DNA from: Nitrosopumilus sp. Nsub
Lineage (GTDB): Archaea; Thermoproteota; Nitrososphaeria; Nitrososphaerales; Nitrosopumilaceae
Reading direction: 5' to 3'
Assembly (NCBI RefSeq): GCF_001541925.1
Contig: NZ_LQMW01000009.1
Location: forward strand, 1-64,000
DNA length: 64,000 bases
This document shows, piece after piece, positions 18,143-26,038 of the stretch. Position 1 is the first letter of the stretch. Each line of letters opens with the position of its first letter. The notes beneath the pieces were generated by a model. That model was not told the DNA's origin. It worked only from the letters and a program-made list of their open reading frames with translations, and did no database searches. The position numbers were made by a program, and so were the translations under genes.

Positions 18143-18152
18143 AAATAAATAC
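18143..18152 (+). promoter_or_regulatory. TATA-like box for the CFI-box protein gene
   Basis: AAATAAATAC is centred 26 bases before the TTG at 18174, supporting that codon as a leaderless start. Confidence 0.45.
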
Positions 18153-18173
18153 TAGATATTTTTGAAGTAGGTA

Positions 18174-19295
18174 TTGAAACCAATATTCATCATCCCATTG
18201 ACAGTTATTGTCATTATTGGGGTTATGGTTCCAAATGTTTTTGCACAACAATTTGATGATTTTGATTACAGTATTCGTGGTGGAGAAGTGTTAAATTTTG
18301 AATTAGACTCAGAAAATACAGCATTACTCATTTCTATCGATGCAAGAGCCAGAGGAGAACTAATCATTACATTACCAAGAGCCATAATTGATGCAAAAAT
18401 AGGTTCTGAAGATACTGACTTTGAAGTGTTCATTAGAGGAATACAACTTTCCTCATATGAAGAAACCATTACTCCTTATGATAGAACAGTAACAATTCCT
18501 TTCAAAAGATCAAATGACGAATTTACTATTGTTGGAACACATATGTTTTCACAACCTGCAATTACAGTTCAAACAAAAACAATAGAACAAACAGTAGAAT
18601 CAGAATTAAATGAAAATGTACCTGATGGACAAGCAAAATTATTGATATTTTCAGATACGGAATGGGCTGGAGCATACCAATCTTCAAACATACAGGTCAT
18701 GGAAATATCAGGTCAAAACGATGATGATGTTATTTTTGAATGTAATTCTAATTTAGGACGTCAAGCTCTATTTGGTGCAAAAATTCAAAAATTAACACAA
18801 GATGGATACTTGGAACTTTATGTAATTCAAAATCAAAAAATAATATCTCAAGGTTTTACTGAAGCAAGTTTTGGAGAAGTATACATTACAGATAGTTGTT
18901 TATCTAATTCGGCGCCCACACCTCCAGGAGGAGGTTGCCTAATTGCAACAGCAACATATGGCTCAGAACTTGCACCACAAGTACAACAGTTACGAGAACT
19001 AAGAGATAATCAATTAATGCAAACAGAATCTGGAACTGCATTCATGGGAATATTCAACGACATCTATTACTCATTTAGTCCAATAATTGCTGATTATGAG
19101 CGTGAAAACTCATACTTCAAAGAGACTGTCAAGATTGCAATCACACCAATGATTTCCTCACTATCACTAATGGAAAACGCTAATTCAGAATCAGAAGTTT
19201 TGGGTATGGGGATTTCAATTATTGCACTAAACATCGGAATGTATCTAGGGGTTCCAGTTATTGTAATTGTTGGAATTAGGAAAACATTAACTTAG
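18174..19295 (+). CDS. Secreted or anchored protein with CFI-box C-terminal domain
   Basis: The 373-residue protein starts at TTG with a signal peptide (hydrophobic residues about 4-20, likely cut after NVFA at 24). A beta-rich extracellular domain follows (about 25-245). At 252-265 the sequence GGGCLIATATYGSE matches the CFI-box pattern (Gly-Gly-Cys-Phe/Leu-Ile-Ala-Thr-Ala) found near the C-terminus of many exported proteins of unknown role. A final membrane span lies at about 344-366. The conserved cysteine at 255 may carry a modification or bond, which is inference. Confidence 0.75.
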   Translation: MKPIFIIPLTVIVIIGVMVPNVFAQQFDDFDYSIRGGEVLNFELDSENTALLISIDARARGELIITLPRAIIDAKIGSEDTDFEVFIRGIQLSSYEETITPYDRTVTIPFKRSNDEFTIVGTHMFSQPAITVQTKTIEQTVESELNENVPDGQAKLLIFSDTEWAGAYQSSNIQVMEISGQNDDDVIFECNSNLGRQALFGAKIQKLTQDGYLELYVIQNQKIISQGFTEASFGEVYITDSCLSNSAPTPPGGGCLIATATYGSELAPQVQQLRELRDNQLMQTESGTAFMGIFNDIYYSFSPIIADYERENSYFKETVKIAITPMISSLSLMENANSESEVLGMGISIIALNIGMYLGVPVIVIVGIRKTLT

Positions 19296-19350
19296 TAATT
19301 TTTGTCAACTTAAAGACAATTATAATTACGATTACAATAAAGAAATAGAA

Positions 19351-19509
19351 TTGGTAAGCATCAAAGACATAGGCAAGTTATTCATTTTTGTAGTAGTAGG
19401 AATAGGAACAATAATTGTCGGTTCCTTTATGATTAGAGGAACTATGCATATGTGGGATAACGTAGAGGATGGAAATAATGATTCAGGAAATAAAAATACT
19501 AAAAAATAA
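19351..19509 (+). CDS. Small single-span membrane protein
   Basis: TTG at 19351 to TAA at 19507-19509 encodes 52 residues: a short basic start (VSIKDIGK), a strongly hydrophobic helix (about 10-28) and a hydrophilic, asparagine-rich tail. It lies between the CFI-box gene and the next small gene on the same strand with short gaps. Function is unknown. Confidence 0.5.
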   Translation: MVSIKDIGKLFIFVVVGIGTIIVGSFMIRGTMHMWDNVEDGNNDSGNKNTKK

Positions 19510-19527
19510 ACAAGAGAGAGAATAGAA

Positions 19528-19827
19528 GTGCTTCAAGATTCAACAATTAGAAAATCATTAGATGAATACATCAAGCGACGAATTAAAGAAATTCCAACAG
19601 AGATTGAACAAACTTTTCCAAATATTAGAAAAATTTGGAAATGCAATAATGAATTAGATTTTCTATATGGGTATTATGTAGGAAAGATTGAAGAAGGAGC
19701 ATTACACTATTTGTTAAAAGCCACACGTGCATCTGCAGGGGGATATGTAGATACTTTTGAAATTAGAGGAATTATTGAAGAAAATAAAATCCAACTTCAA
19801 GAAACTATCAAAAATGTATTAAATTAG
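19528..19827 (+). CDS. Conserved-looking 99-residue protein
   Basis: The GTG start at 19528 gives a soluble mostly helical protein. Visible features are a basic helix (YIKRRIKEIP), a central WKCNNELDFLYGYYVGKIEEGALHYL region (outlined only) with one cysteine, and a C-terminal helix. I do not recognise a family. It follows the small membrane protein by 18 bases and precedes a small Cys-rich gene, suggesting a run of cotranscribed small genes. Confidence 0.6.
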   Translation: MLQDSTIRKSLDEYIKRRIKEIPTEIEQTFPNIRKIWKCNNELDFLYGYYVGKIEEGALHYLLKATRASAGGYVDTFEIRGIIEENKIQLQETIKNVLN

Positions 19828-19862
19828 TGAACTAAAAATACTAGAGAAATTATTGAAATAAC

Positions 19863-20036
19863 ATGGTAGGACCACAAGATGGAGGATTCGGATTTGATCA
19901 ATCAAAAAAATATACAGAGGTTGAAAACCTTGATGAAGTTTGTGTTCAATGCCAAGCAGGTCAACATAGAAAATGCCTGAAAAAATCAAAAGACCAAGAT
20001 GTTTGTGAATGCGAACACTGTATGATTTATGGTTAG
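19863..20036 (+). CDS. Small cysteine-rich protein, possible zinc binder
   Basis: ATG at 19863 to TAG at 20034-20036 encodes 57 residues. The glycine-rich start (MVGPQDGGFGFD) is followed by CVQC, a single Cys in HRKC, then CECEHC. This gives six cysteines and two histidines in about 30 residues, enough for one or two metal sites. It converges on the next gene with a nine-base gap. It may be a zinc finger or an iron-sulphur/metal-binding peptide. Confidence 0.6.
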   Translation: MVGPQDGGFGFDQSKKYTEVENLDEVCVQCQAGQHRKCLKKSKDQDVCECEHCMIYG

Positions 20037-20045
20037 ATTAAAAAA

Positions 20046-20426
20046 TTATTCAACTAAATGTGGAACAAAATTTTCATCAATCCACACACCAACTACATCT
20101 GCATCCAGATTCCAAGAAGAAATTATTTCTACACTTTTTTTAATGTGGATAAAATGTTCTTCATCAGAAACAGGGTTTCCAGCACAACCAAAATGTCCTG
20201 AAACAACAATATGGTTTGATTTATGATTAGTCACAGAAATCATTACACTTTTTTTAAGTGATTCAACATTACCATCAAACATTACTTTATCAATACCAGG
20301 AGCAGTGATAGTGTCAACAAAATCTACAGCATATTTTGCCTTAATCCAGTCATTCATAGGAATTTGAACTCTTCCATCCATACAAGATAATGAGGTTGCA
20401 AAAGATTTGTCAGCCAAGATATTCAA
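20046..20426 (-). CDS. Minimal beta-carbonic-anhydrase-like protein
   Basis: The 126-residue protein carries the metal-site pattern of beta-carbonic anhydrases: Cys15-x-Asp17-x-Arg19 (SCMDGR) and His78-x-x-Cys81 (GHFGCAGNP). It is much shorter than the 190-220 residues usual for the family, so it may be a degenerate or differently acting relative, for instance a metal-binding protein. The zinc-ligand residues are intact, so CO2 hydration is possible but unproven. Confidence 0.65.
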   Translation of the reverse strand: MNILADKSFATSLSCMDGRVQIPMNDWIKAKYAVDFVDTITAPGIDKVMFDGNVESLKKSVMISVTNHKSNHIVVSGHFGCAGNPVSDEEHFIHIKKSVEIISSWNLDADVVGVWIDENFVPHLVE

Positions 20427-20457
20427 TATTCCTCAAAATTATTCCAAATATTAAATT

Positions 20458-20742
20458 TTAGGAACAATGTGAAATAATAAAAAAATAATTTTCCACATCA
20501 CATCTAAGCAAAATTTCATCAGCTTTTTCCAGCATTTCCAAGATATCGATATTAGAAGCAATTTCATTTTGGTAGATTCCAATATAGGAAGTAAGCATGT
20601 CTTTAGATGTTGGAAACGATTCATGTTTTGGAAGTTCCTTTTTAAAATCATCAACAGAATTTTGAAGAGATAAATTTCTTTTCTCCAATTTATTTCTGGC
20701 TTCTCTAATTAATTTTTCAACTACTGGATCTAATTTTGACAC
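20458..20742 (-). CDS. Helical protein of unknown function
   Basis: This 94-residue protein is soluble and predicted to be mostly helical, with charged heptad-like stretches (VEKLIREARNKLEKRNLSL) and an acidic later half (ILEMLEKADEILLRCDVENY). No domain is recognised. A second overlapping frame on the same strand at 20451-20654 has poorer composition and is treated as a shadow. Confidence 0.6.
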   Translation of the reverse strand: MSKLDPVVEKLIREARNKLEKRNLSLQNSVDDFKKELPKHESFPTSKDMLTSYIGIYQNEIASNIDILEMLEKADEILLRCDVENYFFIISHCS

Positions 20743-20809
20743 TAACTCTTAATGATTTTCTTAAATTTATTTTTGATCTTTTAGATTTTTGTAGTCTTAT
20801 GAGAATAGA

Positions 20810-21364
20810 TTATTTCGAATATTTGAAACAATTAACAGTATGATCATTTACCATTCCTACTGCCTGCATAAATGCATAGCAAATAGTAGGTCCAACAAAA
20901 GTAAATCCATGTTTTTTAAGATCAGTGCTGAGTTTTTGAGAAAGTTCAGTATATGCAGGTAAATCAGAATGTGTTTTGAATTTATTTTTAAGGGGTTTGT
21001 AATTCACAAATGCCCACAAATATTTATCAAAAGTTCCAAATTCTTTTTGAATTTGAATAAATTGTTTGGCATTATTGATTGCAGAATTTATTTTAAGCTT
21101 ATTTCTAATAATTGAATCATCATTGAGTAATTTTTTGACATCTTTTTGATTAAATTTTGAAACTGCATTAACATTAAAATCACAAAAAGCTTTTCTGTAT
21201 CCATTTCTACGATTAAGAATAGTAGTCCAAGATAATCCAGCTTGAGCACCTTCTAAAATTAAAAATTCAAATAATTTTTGATCATCATGTCGAGGAATGC
21301 CCCATTCAGCATCATGATAGGTCAAATTAGGCTCATTTTTAGCCCATTCACATCGTTTTTTCAT
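20810..21364 (-). CDS. tag: DNA-3-methyladenine glycosylase I (Tag)
   Basis: The 184-residue protein removes 3-methyladenine from alkylated DNA. It shows the Tag start (RCEWAKN), HDAEWGIP and the conserved LEGAQAGLSWTTIL segment. The zinc ligands of the E. coli enzyme are matched by Cys5, His17, His175 and Cys179. Tag is mainly bacterial, so this copy may derive from transfer. It diverges from the membrane protein gene at 21410 with a 45-base gap. Confidence 0.93.
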   Translation of the reverse strand: MKKRCEWAKNEPNLTYHDAEWGIPRHDDQKLFEFLILEGAQAGLSWTTILNRRNGYRKAFCDFNVNAVSKFNQKDVKKLLNDDSIIRNKLKINSAINNAKQFIQIQKEFGTFDKYLWAFVNYKPLKNKFKTHSDLPAYTELSQKLSTDLKKHGFTFVGPTICYAFMQAVGMVNDHTVNCFKYSK

Positions 21365-21409
21365 AATTTCTTACAATTGATACAGAATATTAATTCTAAA
21401 AAAATTGAA

Positions 21410-21841
21410 ATGAGTATGAAGATAAATAAGCAATTATTACAAATTAATAGAAATTTCATAATTTGTTTTATTGCTTCTGCATCATTATCAGCAGTAGCTG
21501 CTCAATTGTTAGCAGATTATGAAAATTATCAAAATACTACAATAACAATAATTATTGGATATGTAATTTATTTTGGATTATTTTCCAGTTTGTTTTACAT
21601 GGATAACAAAAAAAGATACAAAACTATGGAATCCAAATTAATCAAAAAAGAATTATTAAAATTAGTATCATCATTTGGGGTTGGAGAGATAATATATTTA
21701 GGAATTAGATGGCCAAGCTTATATTATTTTTTAGAGATAGGCATAGAACCATATCTTGCATCAATAATTTCAGAGGTAATTGCAACAACATGTTACATGA
21801 CGTCAGTGACAGTTTTTCTAAGAAAAACTAAAACATTCTAA
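21410..21841 (+). CDS. Four-span membrane protein (GtrA-like size), unknown
   Basis: With the ATG at 21410 the protein has 143 residues. Four hydrophobic segments are visible (about residues 14-31, 44-62, 85-104 and 116-136), with basic loops between. It resembles small GtrA-like or flippase-type proteins in size and layout but shows no clear motif. The longer frame back to 21278 overlaps tag and is rejected. It ends next to the CBS gene, with which it converges directly. Confidence 0.6.
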   Translation: MSMKINKQLLQINRNFIICFIASASLSAVAAQLLADYENYQNTTITIIIGYVIYFGLFSSLFYMDNKKRYKTMESKLIKKELLKLVSSFGVGEIIYLGIRWPSLYYFLEIGIEPYLASIISEVIATTCYMTSVTVFLRKTKTF

Positions 21842-22240
21842 TCATTTAGTTAGCTGAGTTACTAAATCAGTTGAGGTAATTAATCCAACAACATTTCCAT
21901 TATCAGTTACAGCCAGTTTTCTAATTTTTTTACTAGTCATTCTTTCAGCTGCAGCAGAGATGGTTTCATCATAATTTATTGTGATCAACGGAGAAGACAT
22001 TATTTTTTGCACAGCAGTATCTGAAGGTAAATTATTACATACAATTTTTGTTGCATAGTCCCTATCAGTAATTATTCCATTAAGGCGACCATCCTTTTTT
22101 ACAAGAATTGCACCAATTCCACCTTGTTCCATCATCTTTGCAACTTGAAAAACAGTTGTTTCTCCAGGTACAGAAATGATTGCTTTTGTCATGATATCCT
22201 TGACTAAAATTGAAGAGGAATCAAAATCTTGGCGGCTCAT
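21842..22240 (-). CDS. Paired CBS domain protein
   Basis: The protein has about 132 residues and consists of two CBS domains (about 12-70 and 75-132). Visible elements include the VKDIMTKAIISVPGETTV start of the first, the GIITDRDYATKIV turn, and VVGLITSTDLVTQL at the end of the second. CBS pairs sense adenosine nucleotides and regulate partner proteins; no fused partner exists here. ATG at 22240 is preferred to the upstream TTG. The tRNA-Arg gene lies 37 bases upstream on the same strand. Confidence 0.85.
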   Translation of the reverse strand: MSRQDFDSSSILVKDIMTKAIISVPGETTVFQVAKMMEQGGIGAILVKKDGRLNGIITDRDYATKIVCNNLPSDTAVQKIMSSPLITINYDETISAAAERMTSKKIRKLAVTDNGNVVGLITSTDLVTQLTK

Positions 22241-22277
22241 CAATTTAGTGAGAAATCATCATATTTAAGAATAAACA

Positions 22278-22351
22278 GGACGCAATGGGATTCGAACCCA
22301 CGACCTATAGATCCGCAATCTATCGCTCTATCCAAGCTGAGCTATACGTCC
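22278..22351 (-). tRNA. tRNA-Arg (anticodon GCG)
   Basis: The minus strand folds as a 74-base tRNA: acceptor GGACGTA/TGCGTCC, D arm GCTC...GAGC, anticodon stem ATAGA/TCTAT with loop TTGCGGA giving anticodon GCG (reads CGC, arginine), and T arm GTGGG-TTCGAAT-CCCAT. No intron is seen and CCA is not encoded. A TATA-like CCAAATTAAGTG is centred 26 bases upstream of its 5' end. Confidence 0.95.
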
Positions 22352-22370
22352 AAGAACATTGAGAATGGTA

Positions 22371-22382
22371 CACTTAATTTGG
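22371..22382 (-). promoter_or_regulatory. TATA-like box for tRNA-Arg
   Basis: On the minus strand CCAAATTAAGTG is centred at 22377, 26 bases before the tRNA 5' end at 22351. It overlaps the stop end of the neighbouring methyltransferase gene. Confidence 0.5.
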
Positions 22383-23210
22383 ATTGCTATTATGAAATTT
22401 TGAAAAAACGTATTGTGTGTCATCTGATTCTTTAAACGACCATGCAGTAGGTAAAGAAATACTTTGAATCAATTTCAAATTATTATTTTCAATGAAACTA
22501 CCCCATCCAGACATATTTTTTGGATCCGGATGATATTTTTTTGAAATAGTACCTGCAAAAACCCAACTAGAATTAGACATCAAATGAGATTCAGATTTTA
22601 TTTTCTTTAGAACACCTGTTGCCAATTCAACGCCACCCATTTGAGCAAGACCTCCAATGAAAAATACGGGTTTTGTTAAATTTAATGAAGAATAGTCAAA
22701 TTGAGTTGCATCAAAGCAGTAAGGATTAAAATCAATATTTTCAGTTAAAGATTTTTGAATATCAGTTAATTGATCATCAAGTTCAATACTGAAAGATTCA
22801 ACACCCAATACTTTACCACAATATGCAATACGTCCATCACCAGAACCAATATCAATTATTTGAGAACAACCATTTTCTTTTGCAAATAATGTCATAATAT
22901 ATCCAGACATAATCCAAGTAGGAGAAAAAGGAGCACGACTTGAATCGTGTTGAATACTGTTTAACCAATATTTGTTAATATCACCTTCATATACAATACA
23001 AGGTATGTCACCAAGTGTTTTTTCAAATGAGTTATAGTAAATAGGATTTTTTTCTGCAAAATTATGTAATAATTTTAGTTCACTTTCATTAATGGGGAAT
23101 AAATCAGAACTTGAAAGTGGGAGAAATTCTTGAATTTGGCTAGAACCATCATATTCAGAAGCAAATTCTTTTTTTAAATTAATTAAATTTTCAGCAAGTT
23201 TTTCAATCAT
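22374..23210 (-). CDS. SAM-dependent methyltransferase-like protein
   Basis: The roughly 278-residue protein has a class I methyltransferase core beginning at IIDIGSGDGRIAY (about 118-130), followed by an acidic strand end (FSIELDD) that would hold the SAM ribose. The N-terminal 100 residues have no recognised domain, and the substrate is unknown. The ATG at 23210 overlaps the stop of the upstream gene by eight bases, so it is chosen over an ATG six codons earlier, and translational coupling is likely. Confidence 0.72.
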   Translation of the reverse strand: MIEKLAENLINLKKEFASEYDGSSQIQEFLPLSSSDLFPINESELKLLHNFAEKNPIYYNSFEKTLGDIPCIVYEGDINKYWLNSIQHDSSRAPFSPTWIMSGYIMTLFAKENGCSQIIDIGSGDGRIAYCGKVLGVESFSIELDDQLTDIQKSLTENIDFNPYCFDATQFDYSSLNLTKPVFFIGGLAQMGGVELATGVLKKIKSESHLMSNSSWVFAGTISKKYHPDPKNMSGWGSFIENNNLKLIQSISLPTAWSFKESDDTQYVFSKFHNSNPN

Positions 23211-23637
23211 CAGATAAACCTGCATCATATTGTTTTACAAATTCTTTTGTACTCATAATTTCACGTAGTTTTTCATATAATTTAGCCTCATTTTCAATAG
23301 TTTGTTTTGATTTTTGTTCAGAATTTAGGGATTGTAAATTCTCAGTAATTTCAGAAATAGAGTTTGTAATATTTGTCATTATTTTAGGATGAATAACAGA
23401 ATTAAATTTTTTAGAAATAAAATGTTCAGCATTAGAAATTTTTTCAAGAGAGTTTGAATCAGAATTATCAATTTGTTGTTTCATTACCTCAATCATTGAG
23501 GTAACACTTGTAATTTGATAATAAATGGAAATAATTTGATTCACAGATAATTGATCTTCAAGATTTACTTCATTAACCAAATTTTCTAATTTTCCAAATT
23601 CCGTATTAAATAATTCAATTAGATCATTTGAGGACAT
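23203..23637 (-). CDS. Helical protein coupled to the methyltransferase
   Basis: The 144-residue protein is almost wholly helical, acidic and rich in serine, asparagine and isoleucine, with coiled-coil-like stretches. It has no recognised domain. Its stop overlaps the start of the methyltransferase gene, suggesting the two proteins are made together and may form a complex. Function is unknown. Confidence 0.65.
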   Translation of the reverse strand: MSSNDLIELFNTEFGKLENLVNEVNLEDQLSVNQIISIYYQITSVTSMIEVMKQQIDNSDSNSLEKISNAEHFISKKFNSVIHPKIMTNITNSISEITENLQSLNSEQKSKQTIENEAKLYEKLREIMSTKEFVKQYDAGLSDD

Positions 23638-23684
23638 TACGGAAAAATTATTTTAAATTTTTAAAAATGTTGGTATTTGAAAAA

Positions 23685-24398
23685 TTAATCTTCTTTTTCT
23701 GCTTTGTTAACGTAAATGTAAGTCATCAAAGCACCACCAATTATACCACCAATTATTGGACCGACCCAATAAATCCATTGAACCTCCCATAATCCAGCAT
23801 CACCAGAAATTAATGCAGGTGAAAAAGATCTTGCAGGGTTCATAGATGCACCAGTTAAAGGTACACCGATTAAGTGTAGTAAGAAAACCATTCCACCAAT
23901 TGCTGCACCATAAACACTCTTGGGTGCTTTTTTATGAACAGCAGTCATAAAGATTACAACTACTAAGAAGAAAGTGAAAATGGCCTCTAAAACAACAGCA
24001 GAGACTAGACTGCCATTAATTATTTCACTTGGTCCACCATGAGCACCCCAAAGTACTTGTTTTCCAATTTCTGGAAATATTACTGCAAGTGTGGCAGTTG
24101 CAATTACTGCACCAATTATTTGAAATAGAATATATCCAATTCCATCTTGAATTCCAATTTTTTTGGTAATCATCATAGGAATAGTTACAGCTGGATTAAT
24201 GTGAGCGCCTGAAACATGGCCAAATGCATATACCATCAATGCAATTGCACCACCGTGACCTAACGAAATGAAAATTATTGCTTCTGTGGATAAACCATCA
24301 CCATACCATGCTGCAGCCAATATTACAGATAACGGACCAAAGAATACTAGTCCAAATGTTGCAATTGCTTCAGCAAGCCATGCTCTAGGATTAACCAT
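23685..24398 (-). CDS. Aquaporin/MIP-family channel
   Basis: With ATG at 24398 the protein has 237 residues and six spans. The two half-helix NPA motifs are at 68-70 (GAHINPAVT) and 187-189 (GASMNPARS); the arginine after the second NPA (Arg190) is the selectivity-filter arginine. It would conduct water and perhaps glycerol or ammonia, which would suit an ammonia oxidiser but cannot be deduced. The longer frame to 24494 adds an unlikely extension before the MVNPRAWLAE start. Confidence 0.92.
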   Translation of the reverse strand: MVNPRAWLAEAIATFGLVFFGPLSVILAAAWYGDGLSTEAIIFISLGHGGAIALMVYAFGHVSGAHINPAVTIPMMITKKIGIQDGIGYILFQIIGAVIATATLAVIFPEIGKQVLWGAHGGPSEIINGSLVSAVVLEAIFTFFLVVVIFMTAVHKKAPKSVYGAAIGGMVFLLHLIGVPLTGASMNPARSFSPALISGDAGLWEVQWIYWVGPIIGGIIGGALMTYIYVNKAEKED

Positions 24399-24518
24399 CA
24401 AGCAATCCCCAAAAGATTTCAATATAAAAGATGTGGTTAACATTGAATTATGAAATAAAGGTAGGAGTATGATGAAAATTAAATACTGTATCAATATGAA
24501 AATTATTGGGATGCATAC

Positions 24519-24977
24519 ATGATCGAGGTTGGGGATTCAGTTCCAAAATTCAGTTTAAATAATTCAGAAGGAGAGAAAATAAAATCAACAGATTTCAAAG
24601 GTAAAAAACACATCATTTACTTTTATCCAAAAGATTTCACCCCAGGATGCTCAACTCAAGCAGATGAATTTTCAACAGAATATAAAAAATTTCAAAAACA
24701 AGAAATAGAAATAATTGGCATCAGTCCAGATGACGTAGAATCTCACAAAAAATTCTGTTCTAAAATGGGAATCAAATATGTATTATTATCAGATTCAGAA
24801 AAAGAAGTTTCAAAACTATTTGGTGTCTGGGGGATGAAAAAATTCATGGGACGAGAATACATGGGAGTTACTAGAAGTTCATTTTTAGTAAATGAAAAAG
24901 GAAAAATTTTCAAGACGTATCCAAAGGTCAAACCTAAAGGACATGCATTACAAGTTTTAAAAGATTTTACAGAATAA
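24519..24977 (+). CDS. Peroxiredoxin, BCP/PrxQ type
   Basis: The 152-residue thiol peroxidase has the active-site segment YPKDFTPGCSTQADEF with peroxidatic Cys44 and a second cysteine at 80 (HKKFC), placed unlike the usual PrxQ pair five residues apart. It reduces hydrogen peroxide and organic peroxides using thiol donors. ATG at 24519 follows a TATA-like AAAATTAAATACT at 24475-24487. It is divergent from the aquaporin gene with a 120-base gap, so the two may share control. Confidence 0.9.
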   Translation: MIEVGDSVPKFSLNNSEGEKIKSTDFKGKKHIIYFYPKDFTPGCSTQADEFSTEYKKFQKQEIEIIGISPDDVESHKKFCSKMGIKYVLLSDSEKEVSKLFGVWGMKKFMGREYMGVTRSSFLVNEKGKIFKTYPKVKPKGHALQVLKDFTE

Positions 24978-24991
24978 AAATAAAGAAAAGG

Positions 24992-25942
24992 TTAGAAACC
25001 TTTTGGTAGTGTTCCCCTTGAAGGTTTAGCAGGTTCTGTTTCAGCCTTTGCTTCAAATCCTTTTGGTAATGCACCACCTTTCTTATTAGCTGCTACTTTT
25101 GCTGCGGCTTCTGCTGCTGTTTTTTCTGCTGCAGCTTTTGCATCATCAATTTTTTGTTGTTCCAATCTTTTCAGATAATCAGCTTCATAATCTGCCAATT
25201 TTTCGGATTTAGATTTCCCATCATCAACATAAGTTGTTTGTTCTGTTTGTTGAGTAGTTTGGGTTTGTTCCATTCCTTTTGGTAGTGTACCTTTTTTAGG
25301 CTTTGGTGGTTCTGATGTTGGTGCTTGTTTTGCTTTTGCATCAACGCCATCAACAGTCATAGCGACACCACTGAAACTTCCAAATGTTTTATCTGCTGGA
25401 TGATATGCCATTCTAGCTCTTGTTGCAAAGTATTGATTAGATACTGCGGTATAACCAGTTACTGTTGCTTTTTGATCATTCCAGTTTTTAGTTGGTACCT
25501 TTCCTACAGGAGCTGTTCTTCTAACAAAGTATCTGTTAGGTGCAGGCGAATATCCAGTAACTTTTGCTCTGTACTGATGGAAATCAGATGTTGCAGCAGT
25601 CATGTATGCATTTTCTAATGCATCTTGAACAGTTGTTGGTAGTTGCGATGTTGTCTCAGCTGGTTTTGTCTCTGCAGGTGTCTCAAATCCTTTAGGTAGT
25701 GTACCTTTTGGTTTGGTTGTTGCTGCAGGTCTCTCAGCTGGTTTTGGAGTTTCTTTTGGTTTTGCTTCAGAACCTTTTGGAAGTGTAGGTTTTGGCTTTG
25801 CTGTCTCAGCTGGTTTTGTCTCTGCAGGTTTAGTTTCTGCTGGTTTGGTGGTTAGCTGATCAGATAATTTTGATAATTTTGCCTCTAATTCTGCAATCTT
25901 GTCTTCAAGATCTTTTTTTGTTTGCTTTTTAGCAGCTGCCAT
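24992..25942 (-). CDS. Low-complexity protein with five LPKG motifs
   Basis: The 316-residue protein is not recognised. It begins with a basic coiled-coil (about 1-31), then Pro-Ala-Glu-Thr-Lys linkers. Five copies of a short motif stand at 53-58 (TLPKGS), 81-86 (TLPKGF), 219-224 (TLPKGM), 291-296 (ALPKGF) and 311-316 (TLPKGF, the C-terminus). A central pair of similar units, VTGYSPAPNRYF and VTGYTAVSNQYF, lies at about 128-139 and 161-172. No signal peptide or membrane span is seen. The layout suggests a scaffold whose repeated peptides bind a partner. Confidence 0.8.
   Translation of the reverse strand: MAAAKKQTKKDLEDKIAELEAKLSKLSDQLTTKPAETKPAETKPAETAKPKPTLPKGSEAKPKETPKPAERPAATTKPKGTLPKGFETPAETKPAETTSQLPTTVQDALENAYMTAATSDFHQYRAKVTGYSPAPNRYFVRRTAPVGKVPTKNWNDQKATVTGYTAVSNQYFATRARMAYHPADKTFGSFSGVAMTVDGVDAKAKQAPTSEPPKPKKGTLPKGMEQTQTTQQTEQTTYVDDGKSKSEKLADYEADYLKRLEQQKIDDAKAAAEKTAAEAAAKVAANKKGGALPKGFEAKAETEPAKPSRGTLPKGF
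25652..25829. repeat. 28-base direct repeat within the LPKG gene
   Basis: Identical 28-base units at 25652-25679 and 25802-25829 are 150 bases apart and encode part of the Pro-Ala-Glu-Thr-Lys linkers. They could drive gain or loss of linker and motif units by recombination or slippage. Confidence 0.8.
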
Positions 25943-26008
25943 TAATTTGCATGCACAATTCGGGGTTTATGTACATTTGGTTTGATCTAGTTGTAAAAGT
26001 ATGATCAA

Positions 26009-26017
26009 TTTTATATG
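26009..26017 (+). promoter_or_regulatory. TATA-like box deciding the start at 26039
   Basis: TTTTATATG is centred 26 bases before the ATG at 26039, so transcription would begin there and the earlier in-frame ATG at 26015 would lie inside the promoter. Confidence 0.5.
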
Positions 26018-26038
26018 TCCAATCAGACAATCTCTGTC

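Noticed and set aside
17728-18183. A 151-residue minus-strand reading frame
   Set aside because: It overlaps a plausible small gene on the plus strand, has an odd hydrophobic, Phe-rich composition, and no start-site support.
22231-22260. C/D-like TGATGA boxes after tRNA-Arg
   Set aside because: The boxes have no proper D' or D partner and one overlaps the CBS start codon; probably chance.
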